Positions 8,480-14,921 of a stretch of DNA of 45,063 bases are shown in pieces. Source of the stretch: Chloroflexia bacterium (GTDB taxonomy: Bacteria; Chloroflexota; Chloroflexia; Thermomicrobiales; CFX8); the NCBI GenBank assembly GCA_030431755.1, contig JAUIIK010000030.1, positions 1 through 45,063 on the forward strand, written 5' to 3'. The translations under genes were made by a program, and so were the position numbers. Position 1 is the stretch's first letter. Each line of letters starts with the position of its first letter. Below the pieces are notes generated by a model that saw only the letters and a program-made list of their open reading frames with translations, was not told the origin of the DNA and did no database searches.

Positions 8480-9913
8480 ATGCCCAGTGAATTCAACCCA
8501 TTCGCCAGCGCCACCGACATGCTCGCGGCTCTCGATGAGGGACGGATCAGCTCGCGGGAGTTGGTTGAGCTCCATATTGAGCGCATCGAACGGCACAACC
8601 CGGCCATCAACGTGATCGTCACGAAGAACTACGACAATGCGCGCGCGATGGCCCGGGAAGCGGATGAGGCGCGGGCGCGCGGACATGCGCTGCCGCTGGC
8701 CGGGCTGCCGGTGACGATCAAGGATCAGATCGACGTAGCTGGGTTGCGGACGACCGGTGGCAACCCGGAACGCGCCGAACACATCGCTGAGACGGACGCG
8801 CCGAATGTGGCGCGGTTGCGAGCGGCAGGCGCGATCATTCTCGGCAAGACGAACGTCCCGAACACCGGCGACTGGCAGGCGAGCAACCCGCTCTTCGGAC
8901 GCACGAACAACCCCTGGAACCTGGAGATGACCTCCGGCGGCAGCACCGGCGGAGCGGCGGCAGTCGCAACGGGCATGAGCCCGCTGGAGCTCGGCAGTGA
9001 CATCGGCGGGTCGGTCCGCATCCCGGCCGCCTACTGCGGCATCTACGGCCACAAGCCGAGCGAGACGGCGATGCCGAAAGGCAGCCTCCCGAATCCAGCG
9101 GTCCCGTTAACCGTCCAGGGTCCGCTGGCACGCAGCGCCCACGATCTCGAATTGGCGCTGAACGTCATGGCCGGCCCGGTGGAGGGCGAGGACATCGGCT
9201 GGCGGCTGACAATCCCGCAGACACGCGGCACAGAGCTCTCGGAGTTCAACGTCGCGCTCCTACCCCGCCTCGACTGGCTGCCCTGCGACGATGAAACGCT
9301 TGCGGCGCAGGAGCGGCTCGCCGGGCGCTTGAGCGAGTGCGGCACGACGGTCAAGGAGCTGACTCCCGAGGACATCGGCGACTTCAAGGAATACTACGAG
9401 ACCTACCTGGCGCTCCTCAATGCGATGGTCGCGCGCAACCTGCCGGACCATGTCCGCGAACGCGCCGTGACCCGGTTGAAGGAGAATGGCGACCCCATCA
9501 GCCTGGCGAAAGCGCGGGGCATGGATGCCACCGTCGGCGACTACATCGGCTGGATCGAGCAGCGCGAGCTTTACCGGCGCATGTACCGCGACTTCTTTCG
9601 GGACTGGGACATCCTCGTGACGCCGGTGACGCTCTGCCCGGCCTACCCGCACACCGACGAACGCTGGCTCGACCGGATGCTGGACGTCAATGGCACGCCC
9701 GTCGCCTATGACCTGCTGTCGGCCTACCCATCATTTGCGACGCTCACCGGCCAACCCGCGACGAGTTTCCCGGCAGGCCTGAATCGCGATGATCTCCCGC
9801 TCGGTCTCCAGGCGATTGGTCCCTATCTCGAAGACCGGACGACAATCCGCTTTGCCGACCTCCTGTCGCGCAGCTTCAGCGGTCAGGTCGCGCCGTGGGC
9901 TTATGTCGACTAA
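8480..9913 (+). CDS. Amidase (amidase-signature family)
   Basis: The 477-residue protein matches the length and motif order of the amidase-signature family. Its Ser-cisSer-Lys triad is visible: Lys81 in VTIKDQ, Ser155 in SGGSTGG and Ser178 in SDIGGSVRIP. The product is cytoplasmic, with no signal peptide. Family members hydrolyse C-N amide bonds in small amides or act in GatA; this one lacks gatB or gatC neighbours, so a catabolic amidase is more likely than a tRNA amidotransferase. GAGGA lies at good spacing before ATG 8480. The substrate cannot be predicted. Confidence 0.92.
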   Translation: MPSEFNPFASATDMLAALDEGRISSRELVELHIERIERHNPAINVIVTKNYDNARAMAREADEARARGHALPLAGLPVTIKDQIDVAGLRTTGGNPERAEHIAETDAPNVARLRAAGAIILGKTNVPNTGDWQASNPLFGRTNNPWNLEMTSGGSTGGAAAVATGMSPLELGSDIGGSVRIPAAYCGIYGHKPSETAMPKGSLPNPAVPLTVQGPLARSAHDLELALNVMAGPVEGEDIGWRLTIPQTRGTELSEFNVALLPRLDWLPCDDETLAAQERLAGRLSECGTTVKELTPEDIGDFKEYYETYLALLNAMVARNLPDHVRERAVTRLKENGDPISLAKARGMDATVGDYIGWIEQRELYRRMYRDFFRDWDILVTPVTLCPAYPHTDERWLDRMLDVNGTPVAYDLLSAYPSFATLTGQPATSFPAGLNRDDLPLGLQAIGPYLEDRTTIRFADLLSRSFSGQVAPWAYVD

Positions 9914-9960
9914 ACATTGGTTTCAGTGTGGATGCGCGGACTAATCCCCAAAGCAGTGCG

Positions 9961-9995
9961 TGATATGCTACCCATATACGTACTGAAAGGAGTAC
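9961..9995 (+). promoter_or_regulatory. Promoter and inverted-repeat operator of the toxin-antitoxin pair
   Basis: An extended -10-like element TGATATGCT (9961-9969) is followed by the inverted repeat GTACT-gaaagg-AGTAC (9980-9995), which embeds the AAAGGAG ribosome binding site of the antitoxin gene. In type II systems the antitoxin or the complex usually represses its own promoter by binding such a repeat. The repeat is seen in the sequence; the binding is inferred. Confidence 0.45.
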
Positions 9996-9999
9996 TGGT

Positions 10000-10272
10000 A
10001 TGAATACTATTCCTGCCCGCGAGATCAAGCGGCGCGGGATAAGCGCCGTTGATGACCTGCTCGAACGAGGACCGGTCCACATCATCCAGTACGACGAACC
10101 GCGCTACGTTGTGCTGACCGAGGCGCGCTATCTGGCGCTCGTCGAAGCCGAGCAAGACGCGGCGATGGCCCGCCTCCGTGAGTCGGTCGCCGACTACGAA
10201 GCGGGACGATACACCACCTATGACAGCGCCGAAGATCTCATACGTGACCTCGACCTCGACGAGGACGAATGA
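10000..10272 (+). CDS. Type II antitoxin, Phd/YefM-like
   Basis: This 90-residue protein has the Phd/YefM-type N-terminal layout (IPAREIKRRGISAVDDLL, then YVVLTEARYLALVE) for DNA binding and dimerisation. It is followed by an acidic, probably flexible C-terminal tail (DLDLDEDE) that would wrap the toxin. AAAGGAG precedes ATG 10000. Its stop overlaps the start of the toxin gene (ATGA), the usual coupling of antitoxin before toxin. Subfamily assignment is by pattern only. Confidence 0.82.
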   Translation: MNTIPAREIKRRGISAVDDLLERGPVHIIQYDEPRYVVLTEARYLALVEAEQDAAMARLRESVADYEAGRYTTYDSAEDLIRDLDLDEDE

Positions 10273-10547
10273 CCTGGACGATCATCGCGACAGCGCGCTT
10301 CAAACGGCGCGCCAGACGTCTCCGGAGCGGCGATCCGATCCTACGGCGGCGCATCGATCAAACGCTCCAGGACCTCGCTGTTGACCCGCAGCAACCAAGC
10401 CTCAGATTGCATAAGCTCCACGGGCCGTTAGAGGGCTTCAGCGCCGTCGCGGTCGACTATGACAACCGCATCCTGTTGACGGTGGAGTTCACTGAACGCG
10501 AGATCATCCTCCACGACATCGGCAGCCACGACGAGGTCTACCGCTAG
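10269..10547 (+). CDS. Type II toxin, RelE/ParE superfamily
   Basis: The 92-residue basic protein shows the RelE/ParE order: an N-terminal basic helix pair (ARFKRRARRL), a Leu-rich middle, then strands ending in LLTVEFTEREIILHDIGSHDEVYR, like YafQ/RelE mRNA-cleaving toxins. The C-terminal HDIGSHDEVY is typical of the YafQ/RelE branch. It overlaps the antitoxin gene by four bases. Whether it cleaves mRNA or hits gyrase cannot be decided from sequence alone. Confidence 0.82.
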   Translation: MTWTIIATARFKRRARRLRSGDPILRRRIDQTLQDLAVDPQQPSLRLHKLHGPLEGFSAVAVDYDNRILLTVEFTEREIILHDIGSHDEVYR

Positions 10548-10693
10548 TGGTCTGTTACCTGTGAAGCGAGTGCAACGTCTCACCTCGCCGGACAACTCCA
10601 TAGCAAAGAGTTTGTCATTCCAACCGAAGCGATAGCGGAGTGGAGAGATCTCAGGCGCGCACTGGGGCCACACTCCGCTGAGATATCTCATAC
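10547..10693 (+). repeat. Degenerate copy of MITE-like element (family shared with 41967-42197)
   Basis: The stretch starts in the toxin stop codon with GTGGTCTGTTACCTGTGAAG. It contains TTGTCATTCCAACC, GGAGAGATCTCAG and the mirrored TGAGATATCTC. It lines up with the reverse complement of the right arm of the element at 41967-42197 (GTG-CTGTGTGACATGTGAAG..., TTGTCATTTCGACC, GAGAAATCTCAG). The right end is lost. No gene lies between 10548 and 10864. Confidence 0.6.
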
Positions 10694-10731
10694 TGTTTCA
10701 TTTTGTAGATGGCATGAACTGACAGACGTCG

Positions 10732-10832
10732 GTAGGGGCGTGATTCGTCACTCCTGGCCATTGCTTACCTCGAACGTACGCATGGATCGCAGCGCTGGCG
10801 TGAGAGGCACCCCCCTGGGTCCACGCCCCTAC
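10732..10832. repeat. Intergenic palindromic element, GTAGGGGCGTG...CACGCCCCTAC
   Basis: An 11-base perfect terminal inverted repeat (10732-10742 with 10822-10832) bounds a region with no coding frame. It is a diverged member of the GTAGGGG-type palindromes seen in better shape at 36321 and 42863. It lies just downstream of ccdA and could act as a transcript end, but it lacks a T-tract. Confidence 0.5.
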
Positions 10833-10864
10833 AACAATCGCGACAATCGCACCTTGAAACAGTA

Positions 10865-11629
10865 TTAGAGCATCAGGAGCGCGGAGCGCACCGAACTTGT
10901 GAAGAGCTCGGGTTCGTCGATGACCGGCGCGAACTGGGCCAGGCGCTCGAACTGGTTGGTCAGCAGCAGCACCCCGACGACAATCAAGAAGACGCCAGAC
11001 ACAGCCGAGACCGCGCCCAGGTGCTGGTTCATCTTGCGTAGGAGCGGCGTGATCCAGCCAAAGGCCAACGCCGTGATGATGAACGGGATACCCAGGCCGA
11101 CGGCGTAGAAGAAGAAGAGCACCCCGGCTCGCGCACCCTGCGTCGCGGCAATCGCGAAGATGCCGGAGAGAATCGCGCCGACGCAGGGACTCCAACCAGC
11201 CGCGAAGAAGACGCCGAGCAGAAACGACGACGTAAGCCGGCCGCGCGGCAGCTTGTCCTCGGCGGAGACCTTGGCCTGGCGTTCGAGGAACGGGATCTTG
11301 ATCAGGCCGATGGTGTGAACGCCTAGGACGATGACGGCGATGCCGCCGAACCAGCGGATGTAGTCGAGCCCCTGTTGCCAGCGTTCGAGAAACTGGCCGA
11401 CGGCGATGCCGAAGACGGTGAAGAGCACGGCAAACCCGAGCACGAAGGCCAGCGAGTGCATCAGCAGCTGCCGGCGGGGTGGTGTGTTGCTGCCGCTGAC
11501 GATCGTGCCGGTCAGGTAGCCGAGATAGCCCGGTACCAGCGGCATCACGCAGGGTGAGATGAAGGAAAGCAGTCCACCGATTACCGCGATGAACGCGGCG
11601 AAGACCAGCGGCGCTTCGGTAACGGTCAT
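10865..11629 (-). CDS. ccdA: CcdA/DsbD-type transmembrane thiol-electron carrier
   Basis: The 254-residue protein has six to seven membrane helices and the two conserved helix cysteines of the CcdA family, in SPCVMPLVPGYLGYLTG near the N-terminus and in GWSPCVGAIL in the middle. CcdA proteins take electrons from cytoplasmic thioredoxin and pass them to thioredoxin-fold proteins on the outer face of the membrane, usually for cytochrome c maturation. It is the last gene of the operon 36 nt after three thioredoxin-like lipoprotein selenoproteins, which makes them its natural electron acceptors. No cytochrome c genes are nearby. Confidence 0.92.
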   Translation of the reverse strand: MTVTEAPLVFAAFIAVIGGLLSFISPCVMPLVPGYLGYLTGTIVSGSNTPPRRQLLMHSLAFVLGFAVLFTVFGIAVGQFLERWQQGLDYIRWFGGIAVIVLGVHTIGLIKIPFLERQAKVSAEDKLPRGRLTSSFLLGVFFAAGWSPCVGAILSGIFAIAATQGARAGVLFFFYAVGLGIPFIITALAFGWITPLLRKMNQHLGAVSAVSGVFLIVVGVLLLTNQFERLAQFAPVIDEPELFTSSVRSALLML

Positions 11630-11665
11630 GGCCTGTCCCTCACGATGCAGAACCGCGCCATAACG

Positions 11666-12265
11666 CTACGCTCCCAGTGCCTGTTCGATAAGCTCGGGAG
11701 CTTGGCCATCCGTCACTTTGCCGACGCCGCGCCCACCGAGTGAACCGTCGGCGTTGATGAAGGCCCAGGATGGGTAGGCGCGCATCCCGTAGGCGTCCCA
11801 GGTATCGCGGTCGCTATCCTCGGCGATCAGGTAGTTGATACCAAGCTCATCGACGGTGTTGCCAAGCGGACCGAGGATCGTCTGACGGCTGACGCCGATA
11901 ACGGTCAACCCGTCGGGGCCGTACTGCTCGTGCCACGCGTTCAAGGCCGGAACCTCCGACCGGCATGTCGTTCAGTAATCCGCCCAGAAGACGAGCAGCA
12001 CCGGTGAGCCGCGCAGCTCGGAAAGGCTCGTCGCGCTGCCGTTGTACCAGTTATCAATCGTCCCAATCTCCGGCGCGAGGTCGGCGGCTACCTGCTCTGC
12101 GCCACTATTCGACGACGCCGCTGGCTTGGACTGCTCAACGTCACCGCCGTCATCGCCACAGGCCGCTAACAGCGGAACAATTAGCGCCAGCGCAATGCCT
12201 ACGGCGAACCAGCGTCGCAAGCCTGTACCCATCTTCCTCTGCCTTTCACGTCGTGCAATGCTCAT
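11666..12265 (-). CDS. Selenoprotein: TlpA/thioredoxin-like lipoprotein with UxxC (copy 1, in-frame TGA)
   Basis: The reading frame runs through TGA 11974-11972 (codon 98) to a stop at 11666, giving 199 residues. A lipoprotein signal ends in PLLAAC (Cys36). A Ser/Ala linker leads to LRGSPVLLVFWADY-U-TTC-RSEVPALN, which aligns with the FWAxWCxxCRxExP active site of TlpA/ResA proteins, Sec taking the place of the first Cys. The rest completes the fold (GVSRQT; cis-Pro in AYPSWAFI). The ATG overlaps the TGA stop of copy 2 (ATGA), so translation is coupled. A conventional gene caller would give two fragments, 12265-11972 and 11944-11666. The likely role is an extracytoplasmic disulfide reductase or peroxide-linked thiol enzyme fed by CcdA. 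Selenocysteine itself is inferred, from motif, hairpin and three-fold recurrence. Confidence 0.87.
11945..11961 (-). promoter_or_regulatory. SECIS-like hairpin of selenoprotein copy 1
   Basis: Just after the TGA codon the mRNA can fold GGUCGGA-GGU-UCCGGCC: seven pairs with one U-G wobble around a GGU loop. The loop starts 17 nt after the TGA. Bacterial SECIS elements (for example E. coli fdhF) have a short apical hairpin with GGU in the loop at about this distance, read by SelB. Compared with copies 2 and 3, one base differs in the 3' arm and pairing is kept through the wobble. Confidence 0.7.
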
Positions 12266-13209
12266 GAGAGCTTGGCCAGTTCCTGTTCGATGAGTTCGAT
12301 TGCTGCGTCAACGATCACGATGCCAACCTGCCGGTGGATAAGCTCGCCTTCGGCGCTGATCATCGCCCAGGAAGGGTAGAAACGCATGCCATAAGCATCC
12401 CAGGTATCGCGGTCCTCATCGACGGCGACGGGGTAGGTAATGCCAAGCTCAGCGATGGTGTCGTCCATCGGTCCGCGCGTCAGATGCTGGCTGACGGCAA
12501 TGATCTGCAAGCCCTCGGCCCCATACGAAGCCTGCCACGCATTCAGGGTCGGAACCTCCGACCGGCAGACCGGTCAGTAGTCCGCCCAGAAGACGAGCAG
12601 GACTGGCGTGCCACGCAGCGCATCGAGCGACAGCGGCGCGCTGTTGTGCCATGAGTCAATTGAACCGATCTCCGGTGCGGGATTCTCCGGTTCGGGCGGT
12701 GGCTCGGGCGTCGGTGTCGGCTCCGGCAACGGTGTTGGCTCAGGTGTCGCCGTGGGCGCGGCAGTCGGAGGCGGCTCAGGTGTCGCGGTTGACTCTGGCG
12801 TAGCCACTGGCACAGTCGGGGTGGGCGGCACGGTTGGCGCGTCAGCGACGGTCGCCGTTGGCGAGAGTGGTTCCGGCGACGGCATGAGCGTCTCGGCAGT
12901 AGTCGGCGCTGGCACTGATGGTTCAGCGGACACAGTAGCGTCGTCGATAGCTGTCGGCGTCGGCGTCACAGGTTCGGGTGGCTGACTGGTCGCAGTTGAC
13001 GCAGGCACAGGAGTGGATGTCGCAGTGCCAATTGCTGCTGTTGCGGTGGCCTGTGGCTGCTGGGCGCTTTCGTCAGCTGCTGGCGCGTCGTCACCACTGC
13101 CGCAGGCTGACAGGAGCGGGAGCAATAGCCCGCACACCGCCGCGGCGCACAACCACCGGGCAGCACGCCCGCGCAGCTTTGAGATCGGTTCTCGGCTTCT
13201 CTCCGGCAT
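12262..13209 (-). CDS. Selenoprotein: TlpA/thioredoxin-like lipoprotein with UxxC and long Pro/Thr linker (copy 2)
   Basis: Read through TGA 12576-12574 (codon 212) this gives 315 residues. The N-terminus has a lipobox PLLSAC (Cys36). About 140 residues of Pro/Thr/Glu-rich low-complexity linker follow (PTPTPEPPPEPE-like), likely a stalk through the cell wall. The thioredoxin domain has LLVFWADY-U-PVC-RSEVPTLN, then QIIAVSQ, DRDTWDAYGMRFYPSWAMI with the cis-Pro, and ends ELAKLS. The ATG (13209) overlaps the stop of copy 3 (TGATG) and its own stop overlaps the start of copy 1 (ATGA). The downstream half is 70-80% identical by eye to copy 3, although the linkers are unrelated. Without recoding, both halves look broken. 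Confidence 0.87.
12547..12563 (-). promoter_or_regulatory. SECIS-like hairpin of selenoprotein copy 2
   Basis: The mRNA has the perfect seven-pair stem GGUCGGA/UCCGACC around a GGU loop, with the loop starting 17 nt after the TGA, the same spacing as in the other two copies. This block also encodes SEVP, so it is constrained at both protein and RNA level. Confidence 0.7.
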
Positions 13210-13916
13210 CAGGAAATCTTCGCCAGTTCCTGCTCGATGAGCATGACGGCATCGTCGGTGGCGACATTGCCGACCTGACGGTGGACCAGCTCACCTTCCG
13301 GGCTGATGACCGCCCAGGAAGGATAGAAGCGCATCCCGTAGGCGTCCCAGGTGTCTTTGTCCTCGTCAACCGCGACCGGATAGGTGATGCCGAGTTCGGC
13401 GATGGTGTCGTCCATCGGGCCGCGGGTGAGGAATTGACTGACGGCGACGATCTTGAGTCCCTGCTGGCCGTAGCCGGCCTGCCATTCAATCAGGGTCGGA
13501 ACCTCCGACCGGCAGATCGGTCAGAAGTCGGCCCAGAAGACGAGCAACACCGGCGAGCCGCGCAGCCCCGCCAGCGTCAATGGTTCGCTGTTGTGCCAGG
13601 AATCGATTGAGCCGAACTCGGGCGCGGGGTCGGCCGGTTCAGCCTCTTCGTCCGACATCGCTTCGGTCGGTCCGGCTGGCTCAGGAATTGTCGCATCCCC
13701 CGGCATGTCGCCGGGATCATCATCAGACATCGCCGCATCGGGCTCCGTCGCTGGCACGTCCTCCATGTCGCTCGTCGCGACTGGTTGCGCTCCGGGGTTT
13801 GTGTCATCACTGGAGGCGTCGTCGGCGCTGTCGCCGCAGGCAGCTAGTGCCAGCGAGAGCACCAACAGGACCACGGTCGCGGTGGTGAATCGGTTGAAGA
13901 AGCCAGCCACGTTCAT
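13209..13916 (-). CDS. Selenoprotein: TlpA/thioredoxin-like lipoprotein with UxxC (copy 3, first in operon)
   Basis: Start ATG 13916 has GGGAG just upstream and opens a lipoprotein signal ending in LALAAC (Cys27); an in-frame start at 13949 is less likely. Reading through TGA 13523-13521 (codon 132) gives 235 residues. After an acidic Asp/Ala/Pro linker the domain has LLVFWADF-U-PIC-RSEVPTLIEW, then KDTWDAYGMRFYPSWAVI with the cis-Pro, ending ELAKIS. It is the first gene of the run copy 3 - copy 2 - copy 1 - ccdA; the promoter should lie in 13917-14126, shared divergently with the enoyl-CoA hydratase gene. TGA is a true stop elsewhere here, including at this gene's own end, so general recoding as Trp is excluded. 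Confidence 0.87.
13494..13510 (-). promoter_or_regulatory. SECIS-like hairpin of selenoprotein copy 3
   Basis: The mRNA has the same perfect seven-pair stem GGUCGGA/UCCGACC with a GGU loop as copy 2. The loop starts 17 nt after the TGA. The upstream linker of this gene bears no resemblance to that of copy 2, so identity is concentrated around the recoding site and downstream domain. Confidence 0.7.
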
Positions 13917-14126
13917 AGACTCCCGCAAATTCAGGCTACCGGCTCCCAATCTACGGGGCGATCTCAGCGCATACCGTGATCGGGATTACCTTCCTCTGCC
14001 CGAAATAGTACGGGGCAGAGATTACGGAATTCCAACGGCAGCCAATGGCCGACGCCGGAGCGCACGTTCGGGCTATCCTTTGCTTGGTGAGTCTTCCGCT
14101 CGAATCTCCAGGCGAGGTGCGACACG

Positions 14127-14921
14127 ATGTCCGAGATGGTCCTCTATGAACGCCGGGCCGACGCCGCCTGGCTGACGATGAACCGGCCCGAGGTTCGCAA
14201 TGCGCTCTCACGCGAGCACCTCCAGGCTATCCACGCGGCGATGGAACGTGCCGTGGGCGACGCCGGAGTCCGCGCAATCGTCCTGGCCGGGGCCGATCCG
14301 GTCTTCTGCGCGGGCGCGGATATCAACCAGTACCGGGAAGTATCCGATCCCGCTCAGGTCAAGCACGACGGGGCACTCCTGCACGACCTGCTCGACTATA
14401 TGCTGCGTTGCCCGCTGCCGATCGTCGCCCGCGTCCAGCGTGCAGCATTCGGGGGCGCAATGGGCCTGATCTGCGCCAGCGACATCGCCATCGCAGCCGA
14501 GGGCACGCGCTTCTCGCTCTCCGAAGCCCGGCTCGGGATTGTCCCGGCGGTCATCTCGGAAGCTGTGCTGACCTCGCTCGGTCCCCGCAATGCGCGGCAG
14601 CTCATGTTGCGCGCCGAGCCCTTCGGAACCGACGACGCGCTGCGGATTGGTCTTGTCCAGGAGGTCGTGCCCGCGGAGGAGCTTGATAGCGCGATTGACG
14701 AAGTGCTCGGCCAGCTACGCGCCGGCGCTCCCGGCGCGCTCGCCGGTATCAAGCACCTGTTGCACACTCTGACCCACACAAACCCGACACGCGATGCTCG
14801 CCGAGCGATGATTCTCGAGCTCGCCGCCGCACGCCGCCAGAGCGACGAGGGCCAGGAGGGGCTGCGCTCATTCCTCGAAAAGCGCAAACCGGCCTGGGCC
14901 GTCGAGGATGCGGAACGCTAA
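14127..14921 (+). CDS. Enoyl-CoA hydratase/isomerase, probably methylglutaconyl-CoA hydratase
   Basis: This 264-residue crotonase-fold protein has the CoA-binding and oxyanion regions VFCAGADINQY and VQRAAFGGAMGLICASDIAIA, and the helix SEARLGIVPAVISEAV. It would hydrate an enoyl-CoA in the cytoplasm. The next two genes overlap it and encode a biotin-dependent carboxylase subunit and HMG-CoA lyase, so the best specific guess is 3-methylglutaconyl-CoA hydratase of leucine degradation (AUH/LiuC type). The specificity is inferred from the operon; the fold is clear. Confidence 0.88.
   Translation: MSEMVLYERRADAAWLTMNRPEVRNALSREHLQAIHAAMERAVGDAGVRAIVLAGADPVFCAGADINQYREVSDPAQVKHDGALLHDLLDYMLRCPLPIVARVQRAAFGGAMGLICASDIAIAAEGTRFSLSEARLGIVPAVISEAVLTSLGPRNARQLMLRAEPFGTDDALRIGLVQEVVPAEELDSAIDEVLGQLRAGAPGALAGIKHLLHTLTHTNPTRDARRAMILELAAARRQSDEGQEGLRSFLEKRKPAWAVEDAER

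Noticed and set aside
11666-13949. Reading the interrupted thioredoxin genes as frameshifted pseudogenes or as six separate small genes
   Set aside because: The frame does not shift. The only defect is one TGA in the same column of three paralogues, exactly at the catalytic Cys, with full conservation behind it and operon-type overlaps at the outer ends.
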